From: JADJOY01 sp016713535 [NCBI: Deltaproteobacteria bacterium]
GTDB taxonomy: Bacteria; JADJOY01
Reading direction: 5' to 3'
Assembly: GCA_016713535.1 (NCBI GenBank)
Contig: JADJOY010000001.1
Span: 414,640 to 478,639, forward strand
Length of the DNA: 64,000 nt
Below, piece by piece: positions 33,461 to 43,105 of this stretch (within the stretch, counting starts at the first letter, position 1; each line of letters opens with the position of its first letter). Below the pieces are notes generated by a model. That model was not told where the DNA came from. It did not search any database and saw only the letters and a list, made by a program, of their open reading frames with translations. The position numbers were made by a program, and so were the translations under genes.

Positions 33461-34236
33461 TGACCCAGACGAGCATCGATCGACGCGAGCGGGTCCCCGC
33501 CGGGAACCGCCTCCTCAACGTGGGGTTCGAGGTCACCACCCCGCCCACGGGCTCGGGCTCTGCGAGGTGAATTTCGAGGCGGCCTACGCGCTGCGCGAGC
33601 GGCTGCTCGCCGAGCGCGGCTTCAAGCTGAGCCCGGTGGTGTTGCTGGTGAAGGCGGTGGCGCGGGCGCTCGCCCTCGAGCCGCAGGCGCACGCGTTCCT
33701 GCAGGGTGGGACGCTGATCCGGCCGGGCCAGGTGGACGTCGGCGTGTCGGTGGCGGGCAGGGGGAACTTCGCACCGGTCGCGGTCCTCACCGCCGTCGAG
33801 TCGAAGAGTGTCTTCGACCTCACCGCGGAGCTGCGCGACCTCGCGGCCAAGAAGCGCGAGGAGGAGGACCGAGCCCTCAAGCTCTTCGGCATCCTCTACT
33901 GGGTGCTCGGCTTCGACCCGGTGCGGCGCGCGGCGCTCGCGTTCAGGCTGCGCCGCTTCCCTGATCGCGCGCCAGCTCGTCGGCACCATCCAGGTGAGCA
34001 CGCTGCCGCAGTTCGATCTCTTCTGGCCGTTGCGCTTCAGCTCGTCGGCGGTGGTGGCGCTGGGTGCGATCAAGCCGCGGGCGTGGGCGGAGAACGGTGC
34101 GGTGCGGGTGGCGCCGGTGGGGCGGATCACCATCGCCATCGATCACCGCGTGCTCGATGGCTGGAAGGCCGACCGCTTCCTCGCCGAGGTCGCCCGCGTG
34201 CCCTCCGACCCGGCGGAGCTCGCGAGCTTCGTGTGA
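33461..34236 (+). pseudogene. Stand-alone E2-type 2-oxoacid dehydrogenase acyltransferase domain (two frameshifts)
   Basis: Starts MTQTSIDRRERVPAGNRLLN at 33461. Coding then moves to another frame at about 33540-33560 (GLCEVNFEAAYALRERLLAE, GFKLSPVVLLVKAVARALAL, PGQVDVGVSVAGRGNFAPVA) and again at about 33960 (RQLVGTIQVSTLPQFDLFWP). It ends with the catalytic motif IAIDHRVLDGW. This is the trimeric catalytic domain of dihydrolipoyl acyltransferases without lipoyl or E1/E3-binding domains. Such lone domains occur in many genomes with unknown acyl-transfer roles. Either the gene is broken or the sequence has two indels; domain content is otherwise complete. It ends 22 bases before the chemoreceptor gene. 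Confidence 0.75.
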
Positions 34237-34258
34237 GGCGAGCGACGGGAACTCCACC

Positions 34259-37200
34259 GTGAGGCGCTCGCTCGCCCTCGCGCTCGCCGTCGCGGTGTCG
34301 CTCGCCGTCGGCGTGGCGACGCCCGGCGCGGCCCGCGCCGCCAGCGATGCGGCGGGGTCCGCGACAGCGGGGCCGGCGCCGCGCTCGCTCCGCATCCTCT
34401 CGGTCCTCGACGACGAGGTCACGGACTGGATCGTCGCCGACTTCACGCGGCGGACCGGCATCGAGGTGTCGCGGCCCCTCGGCCGGCGCTCGAGCCTCGA
34501 GGGCTTCACCGACCTGCGCGAGCGCCACGCCCCGCTCGAGGTCAGCGTGGTGCTGGGCGGTCCGGGCGTGGTGTGGGCGCGCGCCGCGCGGGACGGGCCC
34601 CTCGAGCCGTACGCGTCGCCGGAGCTCGCCGGCTTCGAGGCCCCCGCCGATCCGGCGAACCGCTGGTTCTGCTTCTATCGCGGCACCATCGCCTTCGTGA
34701 CGGCGCGCGAGCCGGGCTCCGCGCCGCCGGGGAAGTGGTCGGACCTGCTGCGCTCCGACGGCCCGGCGCCGCGGATCGCGCTCGCCAACCCCGCCACCTC
34801 GGGCACCGCCTTCACGGTGGTGAGCGGGCTCGCGGCGTTCATGGGCGAGGACGCGGCGTTCCGCTTCCTCGATGACCTCGAGCCGCGGATGGTCGGGCAC
34901 CCGTCGGCGGGCAGCGCGGTCGTTTCCCTGGTGCGCGAGGGGGTGGCGAACGTCGGGCTCGCCTTCGATCACGACATCGAGCGCGAGATCCTCGCCGGCG
35001 CGCCGCTCACGATCTCCTATCCGTCCGAGGGCGCGCCCACCGAGATCGGCGGGGTGGGGATCCTGCGTGACGCGCCCGAGCGCGAGAGCGCCCGTGCGTT
35101 CGTGGACCACCTGCTCTCGCGGGAGTTCCAGGAGCGTCTCGCCCGCGAGGACGTGGCGCTCTTCGAGCCGCTCCGCGGCGGAATCCCGGCGCCGCGCTGG
35201 CGCGCCGACATGCCGCAGCCGAACCGCGTGGTCCTCGAGCCCGGACGTGTAGCCGCAGCGCAGGAGAGGCTGCTGGACCGCTGGAACGAGGTGGTGATGG
35301 CGCGGGACGGCGGAGCTCGCGCGTCCTTAGGGTCGCACGCGGCGCCGGCTCCGTCCGCGAGCCCACGCGACGCGGCTGCCGCGAGCCCGCGCTCGCGCTG
35401 GGTGGACGTGCTCGCGGTGGTGCTCGCGCTCGGCATCTACGCCTTGCTGCGGCGGCGCACGTCGATCCTGCCGCGCTTCCTGGTGCTGGTGCTGCTCTCG
35501 GTGCTGGTCACCGCGCTCGGCATCGACCGGTTCTCGGTGCGGTTGGAGCGCGAGGCGACCCTCGAGCGCCGCCGCCTCCAGGCGCGGACCGCCACCGAGT
35601 TGCTCGCGGAAGAATCGGCGCTCGACCTGGTGGCGCGAAACGGCACCGCGCTGCGCTCGCGGGTCGACAAGCTCTTCCGCTACTTCCCGGGTGAGCTGGT
35701 CGAGGTCGCGATCCTGAACCCGTCGGGCGAGCAGGTGCTGCACGCGCGCTGGGTCGATCGGGGTGGCGAGGGGCGAGTCGATTTCCTGCCACCGGCCGCG
35801 CGCGGGCTCGGCGCCGCCGGCGTGGCGGGTCGAGCGGTCGGCTCGAGTGCCGCGGTGACGACGGTGGAGTCCGTCCTGGACCCCGCGAGCGGTCACGTGC
35901 GGCTGGTCGTGCGCGCGCCGATGGTCGGGTACGAGGCGCTGCGCGGCGAGGTCCGCGCCTCGTTCGAGCCCGCCGCCGTCGAGCCGAGCGCCGTCACCTC
36001 GGGCTGGAACGTGTTGTGGGTCGCGCTCGCCGCGACGCTGATCGGGGCGCTCGCGCTGAGCCTGTTCGTGGGGCGCGAGATCGTGGCGCCGCTCGACCGG
36101 CTGCGCGAGCGAATGACCCGCGTGGGTCGTGGCGAGCTCGCCGCCGATCCGCATCCAGGCGATCTGGCGCGCGCCGACGAGGTCGCGCTGCTCGCGACGA
36201 GCTTCCAGGAGATGCTGGTCGGGCTGCGCCAGATGATCGGCGAGACCCAGGCCGTGTCGGCCGAGCTGGAGTACACGCTCGGCGAGCTCTCCACCCACGC
36301 GAGCGCGCTCGACGCGCCCGGCGTGCGCGAGCCCGGCGCCGATCCCGCCGCCACGCGCCTCGCCGAGCGCGCGGCGGCGCTCGAGTCGCTGCGTGGCGGA
36401 GCCACCGAGATCCGCCGCCACCTCAACGAGGCGCAGGCGTTCGTGGAGGAGAGCGAGCGGGCGCTGCCGTTCGCGGCCGAGGCCGCGCGCCAGGCCGAGG
36501 CGGGAGCCGAGAGCACGGCGCTCGCCACCGGCGATCTGGCTTCCGCCGCGGCGCGGGTCGAGCGCGAGATCGACGCGATGCGCACCCACCTTCACGACGC
36601 GAGCGCGCTGGTCGGAGCGGTGGTGAACGCGGCGAGCGACACCGGTGACCAGGCGCATCGCCTGTCGGGCGCGCGTGGCGGCGCGCAGGCCGGCGTGGAG
36701 CGCGGCCGCATGCTGCTGCACGGCGCCCTCGATGGCCTCGCCGCCGCGGCTGGCACCATCTCGGAGTTCGTGACGCTCGGGCGCGAGCTCGACGCCAACG
36801 CCGAGCAGGTGGGCTACCTGGTCAAGCTCATCAGCGAGGTCAGCGAGGAGGCCGGCGTGCTGGCGCTCAACGCGGCGATCCTCGCGGCGCAGGCGGGCGA
36901 CGAGGGCGTGGGCTTCAGCGTGGTGGCGGAGGAGATGCGCGGACTCGCGTCGCGGGTCGAGCAGGAGGCGCGCGAGGCCGACGCGCTGGTCCGCTCGATC
37001 GCCCTCAAGGTGGAGCGCGCCGTGACCGCCGCCGCCGACGGCCAGCGCAGTGTCGGGCAGGCGATGGGCGCGGCCAACCAGATGGACGTGGCGCTCGAGG
37101 GGATCGAGGGCGGCCTGGCGCGCGCCATGGACTTGGTCGACTCGGTCGCCGCCGCGAGCGCCGACCAGGACCGCCGCGGGCGCCAGCTCCTCGAGTCGGT

Positions 37201-37582
37201 GCAGGAGCTCGAGGATCGCGTCGAGGCGACCGCAGCCGAGGGCCGCCGCCAGGCGGAGCTCGGCGAGCGCATTCGCGCCGACGTGGCGCGGCTCGCGGCG
37301 GCGGCTCGCGAGCTCACCGCGGTCGCCGATCGCCAGTCCGAGCGCCTCGCGCAGACGCGCGCCGCGCTCGACGCCGGCGCGAGCCAGACCTCGATCTGCG
37401 ACACGGCGCTCGAGAGCGAGATCGCCGCGACGGCGCGCCTCGTGGCGCACGCGGCGCTCGCCGCCGAGCGCGCCGTGCACGAGCGCGAGCACGCGCACGC
37501 GATCGTCGTGGGCGGCGAGCGCCTTCGCGGCGGCCTGGCGCGGCTACGCGCGTTCCTGCACCGCTTCAACGTCGACGGCTGA
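34259..37582 (+). CDS. Fusion of an iron-type periplasmic solute-binding protein with a methyl-accepting chemoreceptor
   Basis: A 1107-residue protein. Signal peptide 1-27 (LALALAVAVSLAVGVATPGA). Residues about 40-350 form an AfuA/FbpA-like binding protein: GKWSDLLRS, ALANPATSGTAFTVVSGLAA, FLDDLEPRMVGHPSAGSAVV, VANVGLAFDHDIE, PTEIGGVGILRDAPE, FVDHLLSREFQERLA. Helices TM1 (381-397) and TM2 (403-422) are joined by a short RRRTS loop. A small extracytoplasmic domain follows (423-583), then TM3 (584-604), a HAMP domain from 603 (REIVAPLDRLRERM), and a coiled-coil signalling hairpin with the tip VLALNAAILAAQAGDEGVGF (about 867-886). Predicted topology is consistent: binding domain outside, MCP hairpin inside. 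GTG 34259 is chosen because the signal peptide follows at once. No cheA or cheW is nearby. A sensor that carries its own ligand-binding protein is the likely design; ferric iron or another anion is inferred. Confidence 0.9.
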   Translation: MRRSLALALAVAVSLAVGVATPGAARAASDAAGSATAGPAPRSLRILSVLDDEVTDWIVADFTRRTGIEVSRPLGRRSSLEGFTDLRERHAPLEVSVVLGGPGVVWARAARDGPLEPYASPELAGFEAPADPANRWFCFYRGTIAFVTAREPGSAPPGKWSDLLRSDGPAPRIALANPATSGTAFTVVSGLAAFMGEDAAFRFLDDLEPRMVGHPSAGSAVVSLVREGVANVGLAFDHDIEREILAGAPLTISYPSEGAPTEIGGVGILRDAPERESARAFVDHLLSREFQERLAREDVALFEPLRGGIPAPRWRADMPQPNRVVLEPGRVAAAQERLLDRWNEVVMARDGGARASLGSHAAPAPSASPRDAAAASPRSRWVDVLAVVLALGIYALLRRRTSILPRFLVLVLLSVLVTALGIDRFSVRLEREATLERRRLQARTATELLAEESALDLVARNGTALRSRVDKLFRYFPGELVEVAILNPSGEQVLHARWVDRGGEGRVDFLPPAARGLGAAGVAGRAVGSSAAVTTVESVLDPASGHVRLVVRAPMVGYEALRGEVRASFEPAAVEPSAVTSGWNVLWVALAATLIGALALSLFVGREIVAPLDRLRERMTRVGRGELAADPHPGDLARADEVALLATSFQEMLVGLRQMIGETQAVSAELEYTLGELSTHASALDAPGVREPGADPAATRLAERAAALESLRGGATEIRRHLNEAQAFVEESERALPFAAEAARQAEAGAESTALATGDLASAAARVEREIDAMRTHLHDASALVGAVVNAASDTGDQAHRLSGARGGAQAGVERGRMLLHGALDGLAAAAGTISEFVTLGRELDANAEQVGYLVKLISEVSEEAGVLALNAAILAAQAGDEGVGFSVVAEEMRGLASRVEQEAREADALVRSIALKVERAVTAAADGQRSVGQAMGAANQMDVALEGIEGGLARAMDLVDSVAAASADQDRRGRQLLESVQELEDRVEATAAEGRRQAELGERIRADVARLAAAARELTAVADRQSERLAQTRAALDAGASQTSICDTALESEIAATARLVAHAALAAERAVHEREHAHAIVVGGERLRGGLARLRAFLHRFNVDG

Positions 37583-37652
37583 ACGCGCGCGGTCGGCGGG
37601 TGGCGGTAGAGCGTGGTAGAACCGCCCGCCGCGTGAGCCCGTGAGCCGATCC

Positions 37653-38654
37653 ATGCCCGAGCCGACCGCACCACCCGCGCCCGAGTTCGCGCTCTCGGCG
37701 CGCGCGCTGACGCGCCGCTTCGGCGACTTCACCGCCGTCGACGGCATCGATCTCGAGCTCCGCCGCGGCGAGATCTTCGGGTTCCTGGGACCGAACGGCG
37801 CCGGCAAGACCACCACGATCCGCATCCTGTGCGGGATTCTGACGCCCACCTCGGGCACCGCGCACGTGCTCGGCTACGACGTGGCGCGCGACCCCGAGGC
37901 GGTTAAGCGGCGCATCGGCTACGTGTCGCAGCAGTTCGGGCTCTACGGCGATCTCTCGGTGGACGAGAACGTGCGCTTCTACGCCGACATCTATGGCGCC
38001 ACCGATCGCGCGTACCGCGAGCACCTCCTCGAGCACTACGGCTTCAAGGACAAGCGCCGCCGCCTCGCGGGGGCGCTCTCGGGCGGCTTCAAGCAGCGCC
38101 TCGCGCTGGTGTGCGCGCTGACCCACAAGCCGAAGCTGGTGTTCCTCGACGAGCCCACGGCGGGCGTCGATCCCGTGACGCGCAAGGAGCTGTGGGACCT
38201 CTTCTACAGCCTGACCGCCGACGGCACGACGCTGTTCGTGACCACCCACTACATGGAGGAGGCCGAGCGCTGCGACCGCGTGGCGTTCATCTTCCGCGGC
38301 AAGCTCGTGCTCAACGACGCCCCAGACAAGGTGAAGGCGCACCTCGGCGAGCGCGACCTCTTCCACGTGCGCTGCCGCTACGATCCCGAGCTCGTGCGGC
38401 GCGCCCGCGAGCTTCCGGGCGTCGAGACCGTGAACCAGTTCGGCACCACCCTGCGCCTGATCGTCGAGCGCGGCCGGCTCACCCCCGAGACGCTGGCGCG
38501 GGCGCTCGGCAACGGCGAGCTCACCGCGGCGCACGTGTACCCCACCGAGCCGACCATGGAGGACGTGTTCGTGAACCTCACGAGCCGCCTCGCCGCCGAG
38601 GCCGAGGCCCAGGACGCGGCGCTCGACGCCGCGGCGAGCCGGGGGCTCGCATGA
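37653..38654 (+). CDS. ABC-2 type exporter ATP-binding protein
   Basis: An ATPase of 333 residues: Walker A GPNGAGKTT, Q-loop YVSQQFGLYGDLSVDEN, signature LSGGFKQRLAL, Walker B LVFLDEPTAGVDP, H-loop VTTHYMEEAERCDR, plus the C-terminal DUF4162-like domain common in DrrA/CcmA-like exporters (PTMEDVFVNLTSRLA). A GTG at 37641 is the alternative start. The stop overlaps the ATG of the permease gene (ATGA), so the pair is coupled. Substrate unknown: related systems export drugs, lipids or polysaccharides. Confidence 0.93.
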   Translation: MPEPTAPPAPEFALSARALTRRFGDFTAVDGIDLELRRGEIFGFLGPNGAGKTTTIRILCGILTPTSGTAHVLGYDVARDPEAVKRRIGYVSQQFGLYGDLSVDENVRFYADIYGATDRAYREHLLEHYGFKDKRRRLAGALSGGFKQRLALVCALTHKPKLVFLDEPTAGVDPVTRKELWDLFYSLTADGTTLFVTTHYMEEAERCDRVAFIFRGKLVLNDAPDKVKAHLGERDLFHVRCRYDPELVRRARELPGVETVNQFGTTLRLIVERGRLTPETLARALGNGELTAAHVYPTEPTMEDVFVNLTSRLAAEAEAQDAALDAAASRGLA

Positions 38655-39778
38655 AGCTCGGCTACGTCGCGGTGGTGAGGAAGGAGTTCACCCACATCCG
38701 CCGCGAGCCGCGGATGCTGTCGTTCATCTTCATGGGGCCGCTGCTCTTCCTGCTTCTCTTCGGCTACGCGCTCAGGCTCACCCTCGAGAACGTGCCGATG
38801 GCGGTGTGGAACGAGGACCCGAAGAGTGTCCTCTCGCTGCAGATCGAGGACCGCCTCGCCTCGACCGGCTACTTCCGCCTCCACAAGGTCGACGGCGTCG
38901 AGCAGCTCGAGCGCGAGCTCGTCGACGGCCGCGCTCGCGCCGGCATCCACATCCCGGCGGACCTCTCGGCGAAGCTATTCGACGGCGAGCGCGCCACCGT
39001 GACGATGTACGTCGACGGCACGATGCCGGCGATCGCCACCGCGACCAGAGGGGAAGGTGGGGTGCTCGGCGGCGACGAACTGAGTGCCCAGCTCCACTTC
39101 GATCCGCCGGACGCGCCGCCGCGCAAGCTCGCCAAGCGGCCGCTGATCGTCGAGGAGAAGGTGCTCTTCAACCCCGAGCTGCGCGACCAGAACTTCTTCC
39201 TGCCGGGAGTGATCGGGCTCCTGATCATGCAGGTGGCGTTGGTGCTCACCTCGACGGCGCTGGTGCGCGAGCGCGAGTACAAGACCTTCGAGCAGCTCAT
39301 CGTGACCCCGGTGAGCGGCGCGGGGCTCATCCTCGGCAAGATCACGCCGTACGCGCTGATCGCGATCCTCGACGCGGTGCTGGTGGTGTCGGTGGCGCAC
39401 TTCTGGTTCCAGGTGCCGATCGCGGGCAGCGTCGCCTTGCTGGCGCTGCTGGTGGTGCTGTTCGTCGCGGGCGTGCTGTCACTCGGCATGGTTCTCTCGA
39501 GCTACGCCGAGACCCAGCAACAGGCGATGTTCTACGCGGTGTTCGTGCTGATTCCGTCGCTCCTGCTGTCGGGCTTCGTGTTCCCGATCGAGGCGATGCC
39601 GAAGGGCCTCCAGCCGCTGCCGCACTTCCTGCCGCTCACGTACTTCGTGTCGAGCGTGCGCGGCATCATGCTCAAGGGCGCGGGGCTCGACGTCCTGGGT
39701 CGCGACTTCGTGGCGCTCGGCTGCTTCACGCTGCTTTTCGTCGGTCTCTCGATCCGCCGCTTTCGCAAGACGCTGTGA
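38651..39778 (+). CDS. ABC-2 type exporter permease
   Basis: A 375-residue permease of the YhgE/DrrB/YbhR kind. The first helix is near the N-terminus (MLSFIFMGPLLFLLLFGYAL), with a periplasmic domain of about 160 residues, then five helices (from VIGLLIMQVALVLTSTALV to FVALGCFTLLFVGLSI). Diagnostic REREYKTFEQLIVTPVSG cytosolic loop and LSGFVFPIEAMPKGLQPLPH near the last helices. Dimerises and pairs with the upstream ATPase (4-base ATGA overlap). No third subunit or adaptor adjacent, so whether it works with an HlyD-like partner is open. Confidence 0.92.
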   Translation: MKLGYVAVVRKEFTHIRREPRMLSFIFMGPLLFLLLFGYALRLTLENVPMAVWNEDPKSVLSLQIEDRLASTGYFRLHKVDGVEQLERELVDGRARAGIHIPADLSAKLFDGERATVTMYVDGTMPAIATATRGEGGVLGGDELSAQLHFDPPDAPPRKLAKRPLIVEEKVLFNPELRDQNFFLPGVIGLLIMQVALVLTSTALVREREYKTFEQLIVTPVSGAGLILGKITPYALIAILDAVLVVSVAHFWFQVPIAGSVALLALLVVLFVAGVLSLGMVLSSYAETQQQAMFYAVFVLIPSLLLSGFVFPIEAMPKGLQPLPHFLPLTYFVSSVRGIMLKGAGLDVLGRDFVALGCFTLLFVGLSIRRFRKTL

Positions 39779-40463
39779 TCGCCTGGGGGGCTGTTCCAGC
39801 CCCCCGCCCGCTGGAGGGCGCGGCTCCTGCCGCGCCGGCGGTAGGCGCAAGCGTTTCATCGACGTACGCGTCGATCACGGTACGGATCACCCCCGAGGCA
39901 CTCGCTTCGCTCGCGGCGTCGCGCTGCGACGCGCAGGGTGACGAGTGAAACCGTGGCGCAGGCCGGCCGAGCGGCCATGCGTTCGAGCAGGTTCCAGCCC
40001 CGCCGCGCGCCGGAGGGCCGCGCGCCTGCGCGGCCGGCGATACGTGTCGGCGTCACGTCGCCGATCCGGTCGATTGCGGTACCGGTTCGCGGGCTTTTCG
40101 AGCCTTCCCCTGGCCCGTAGCCGCGGGGCTCGTCCCCGCGGTGCGGCCGAGTCTCCATCCCGTTGGAACGCTCCCGGGCACGATCCGTCGATCTTGGGTA
40201 TCGTCACAGAGAGCCTGCGAAGCCGTCGCGCGAGAGCGAAGCGCCGCGGGGGATGGAGGCCCCCACGCTACGAAGCCACCGTAGCGACGGGGTTCCATCC
40301 CCCGTCGCCGGGCCCACGCGGCTTCCGGGAACGACCCAGATGGAGTGATTCACAGCCTCAGATTCGTGTGCAATGCGGCGCTCTCCCAGCGCACCAGCCC
40401 TCCCACGCTCGTCTCTCCGGCGAACCGCGGAGCGACCCTCGATCGACCCCGAAGGTGAGATCC
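39779..40463. repeat. 685-bp gene-free stretch with three families of hairpin repeats
   Basis: 39784-39806 has GGGGGGCTGTTCCAGCCCCC (inverse relative of the 28.0 and 44.8 kb repeats). 39811-39840 has GAGGGCGCGGCTCCTGCCGC. 40007-40035 has GGAGGGCCGCGCGCCTGCGC. 40243-40312 is the second copy of the 67-bp three-hairpin repeat of 31976-32044. Short open frames here have no family resemblance. The last about 100 bases carry the promoter region of the arylsulfotransferase-like gene (GAAGGTGAG ribosome-binding site at about 40451). Confidence 0.7.
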
Positions 40464-42035
40464 ATGTGCATCGAGAACGACCCACGCCAGCGGCGTGACC
40501 ATCGAAGCGGCACGTCCGGACGCCACGTCGCGCCTCTGATCGCGCTCGCGGCCTGGTTCAGCATCGGCGCCGACTGTCAGCTCGGCGGTATCCAGCAGCT
40601 GACCCTCACGCCCAACCCGGGCAACAACCTGGCGGCCGTCATCGCGTTCGAGACCTCGGTGGCGGTGACCCCGAAGGTCACCGTCATCGGTCCGGACGGT
40701 TCGTGGGTGGTGCCGAGCAGTGGGATTCTCAGCACGGCTCCGGGCACCGCCCACGAGGTCATGGTGCTCGGCCTGAAGGCGGAGGCGCACTACGCGTTCA
40801 CGGTGGCGGACGCCGATCACCGGCTCGTCCCGGACTCGTCGCTGACCTACGACAGCGGACCCCTGCCGGCCGATTTCCCGGAGATCGAGATCCGCGTGAG
40901 CCATCCCGAGGCCCGCAACCCCGGCTTCGTCCTGGTGGTGGACAACGACGTCGCCTCGCTGAAGTCGTGGCTCATCGTCCTCGACGAGCAGGGCGCGCCC
41001 CGCTGGTACTGGAGCGACGACGTCACGGTGAACGAAGGCACCACCGGGATCCGGCGACTGGCGAACGGAGAGATCGCGCTCCTCACCTACGATTGGACGC
41101 GAGTGCGCTTCGTCGACCCCCTCGGTCGGGTGCGCGAGTTGGTGGCCAAGGACATCGGCCTCGACAACGTGCACCACGACCTCGCGCGGATGCCGGGCGG
41201 CCACCTGCTGACGGTGAGCACCGAGCTCCGCGCCATCTCGGGCTTTCCGGGGGAGCCCGGCCCGCTCAACATCGCCGGCGACGTGCTGAGCGAGCTCACG
41301 CCCGCGGGTGACATCGTGCGCCAGTGGCGGCTCCTCGACATCCTCGACCCTCATCGACTGCCGTTTCCCCAGGACAGCCATTTCTGGGACCGCGCGTACC
41401 CCGGAGTGACGGGCATCAAGGACTGGGGGCACTCCAACGGTCTGTTCCACGACGATTCGGACGACGGGCTGGTGGTGAGCTCGCTCAACCAGCAGCTCCT
41501 CTTCGAGATCGACGCCAAGACCTCGAAGCTGCGCTGGGTCATCGGAGGCAACGATCCGGACACCAGCGGTGACGATGCCTGGCCGTTTCTCGCGCGGGTC
41601 GGGAGCGGCAAGACGTCGACCCGACACCACAGCGCCCAGGTCGTCGACGGTCGCTACCTCTTCACCTACGACAACGGCAACGGCCCTGGCGGTAGCCGCG
41701 GCTGGGGCGTGGACCTGAACCCGGCCGCGCGCACGTATTCGGAGGTGTTCTCGTGGAAGGATCCGGCCTACGATCCTCCCGTCACCACCCCGATCGGTGG
41801 CGATTGCGACGCGCTCGCCAATGGCAACGTGCTGGTGTTCGATGCCACCGCGCGCTTCGACGGGCAGGGTGGTCAGCGGCTCACCGAGGTCCGGTCTTCG
41901 GACGGGGCCAAGGTGTTCGAGGCCATCTTTCCGGGATCGGCGTCCTTCAACGTGGATCCCATCCCGGTGGACGGTGGCGTCGTACCCACCGAAGGCTCGC
42001 CCAGGGAGGCGGCGCTCTATCCGGCGATCCAGTGA
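40464..42035 (+). CDS. Arylsulfotransferase (ASST)-like secreted protein
   Basis: A 523-residue exported protein. Signal sequence VAPLIALAAWFSIGADC, possibly a lipobox. After an N-terminal beta-sandwich-like domain (about residues 40-140) comes a six-bladed propeller of the ASST kind: WLIVLDEQGAPRWYWSDD, RRLANGEIALLTYDW, DNVHHDLARMPGGHLLTVST, KDWGHSNGLFHDDSDDGLVV, SSLNQQLLFEIDAKTSKLRW, and CDALANGNVLVFDA. In characterised ASSTs a His in the H-x-D-x-x-x-x-P-x-G type motif takes the sulfate from one phenolic ester to another; the His residues here are suitable but not proof. Single gene; ATG 40464 with an AGGTGAG site. Confidence 0.82.
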   Translation: MCIENDPRQRRDHRSGTSGRHVAPLIALAAWFSIGADCQLGGIQQLTLTPNPGNNLAAVIAFETSVAVTPKVTVIGPDGSWVVPSSGILSTAPGTAHEVMVLGLKAEAHYAFTVADADHRLVPDSSLTYDSGPLPADFPEIEIRVSHPEARNPGFVLVVDNDVASLKSWLIVLDEQGAPRWYWSDDVTVNEGTTGIRRLANGEIALLTYDWTRVRFVDPLGRVRELVAKDIGLDNVHHDLARMPGGHLLTVSTELRAISGFPGEPGPLNIAGDVLSELTPAGDIVRQWRLLDILDPHRLPFPQDSHFWDRAYPGVTGIKDWGHSNGLFHDDSDDGLVVSSLNQQLLFEIDAKTSKLRWVIGGNDPDTSGDDAWPFLARVGSGKTSTRHHSAQVVDGRYLFTYDNGNGPGGSRGWGVDLNPAARTYSEVFSWKDPAYDPPVTTPIGGDCDALANGNVLVFDATARFDGQGGQRLTEVRSSDGAKVFEAIFPGSASFNVDPIPVDGGVVPTEGSPREAALYPAIQ

Positions 42036-42179
42036 GCCTCGCGGTGGCGCTGGGGAGTGCGCGGTCGAGGGGTCGGCACCCCCCGCGAGTCGCCGCGGGA
42101 TCCGGGGACGCATGGACGGGCCTGGAGACGGGTGGTAGGTTGCGCGCCCCGTCCACAGCACGTCCCGCCGAGCTCGCAC

Positions 42180-43055
42180 ATGGATCGCCGCACGCGCGAC
42201 CTGGTCAAGTCGTTTCTGAAAGCCACCCTGCCTCGCGAGGAGCTCGAGCGTCTCGGCTCGATCCAGATCCGCGACAAGGGCTTCGGCTACGACGTCTTCG
42301 GCGCCGAGAAGGAAACCTTCGAGCTCGCCTATTTCGCGCTGCGGTGGGCCTATCTCCACTACTTCCGCGTCGAGAGCTCGGGTCACGAGAACGTGCCGAC
42401 GGAGGGGCGCTGCATCTTGGCGTCCAACCACAGCGGGGTCGTGCCGATCGATGGCGCGATGATCGGGGTGGACATCCTTCGCAAGCTCTCCGAGCCCCGG
42501 TGGATGCGCGCGGTGGTCGACAACTTCGCCGCGGCGGTGCCGTACGCCGGGCTCTTCTTGCAGCGCTGCGGCCAGGTGATCGGCACCCGCCGCAACTTCG
42601 AGGAGCTGCTCGAGGCGGACGAGATGGTGTGTGTCTTCCCGGAAGGGGCGAAGGGCACGGGGAAGCCCTTCTCGCACCGCTACCAGCTTTTGCGCTTCAA
42701 CGTCGGCTTCGTCGAGCTCGCGATCGAGCACAAGGCGCCGATCGTCCCGGTCGCCGTGACCGGCGCCGAAGAGCAGGCCCCCATGCTCTTCAACATCAAG
42801 CCGCTGGCGCGGGCGATCGGCTTCCCGTATTTCCCGATCACGCCGACGTTTCCGCTGCTCGGGCCGCTCGGCATGCTGCCGTATCCGGCGAAGTACTACA
42901 TCGACTACGGCGAGCCCTTCCATTTCCACGAGGAGTACTCGTCGAAGGCGCTCGAAGACCCGCACCGCCTGCGGCTGCTCGCCGGCCGCGTGCGCAAGCG
43001 CATCCAGGGCATGCTCCACAAGCGCGTGAAGGAACGCCCGGGGATCTACTTTTGA
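42180..43055 (+). CDS. PlsC-like lysophospholipid/glycerol acyltransferase
   Basis: A 291-residue acyltransferase. Active-site block ASNHSGVVPIDGAMI (His and Asp of the PlsC charge relay, in the variant with NHSG...PID), substrate block VFPEGAKGTGKP, and the later APIVPVAVTG strand. The preceding region contains a short amphipathic start (VKSFLKATLPREELERLG). It would acylate the glycerol backbone or a related lipid at the inner membrane. ATG 42180. Followed at 51 and 28 bases by the SDR and HAD genes on the same strand, suggesting a three-gene lipid- or glycolipid-related operon. Confidence 0.9.
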   Translation: MDRRTRDLVKSFLKATLPREELERLGSIQIRDKGFGYDVFGAEKETFELAYFALRWAYLHYFRVESSGHENVPTEGRCILASNHSGVVPIDGAMIGVDILRKLSEPRWMRAVVDNFAAAVPYAGLFLQRCGQVIGTRRNFEELLEADEMVCVFPEGAKGTGKPFSHRYQLLRFNVGFVELAIEHKAPIVPVAVTGAEEQAPMLFNIKPLARAIGFPYFPITPTFPLLGPLGMLPYPAKYYIDYGEPFHFHEEYSSKALEDPHRLRLLAGRVRKRIQGMLHKRVKERPGIYF

Positions 43056-43105
43056 CCCGCGCCGCGCGACCGCGCGGGCGCCTTCCAGCCAGCCGAGCCT
43101 CTGCC

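Noticed and set aside
39850-39948. Short plus frame with DUF1488-like wording (ITVRITPEALASLAA)
   Set aside because: No start codon or ribosome-binding site, embedded in repeat-rich DNA; the resemblance is only about 15 residues.
40350-43019. 889-codon minus frame across the arylsulfotransferase and acyltransferase genes
   Set aside because: Runs antisense through two genes with clear family motifs; composition is typical of antisense shadows.
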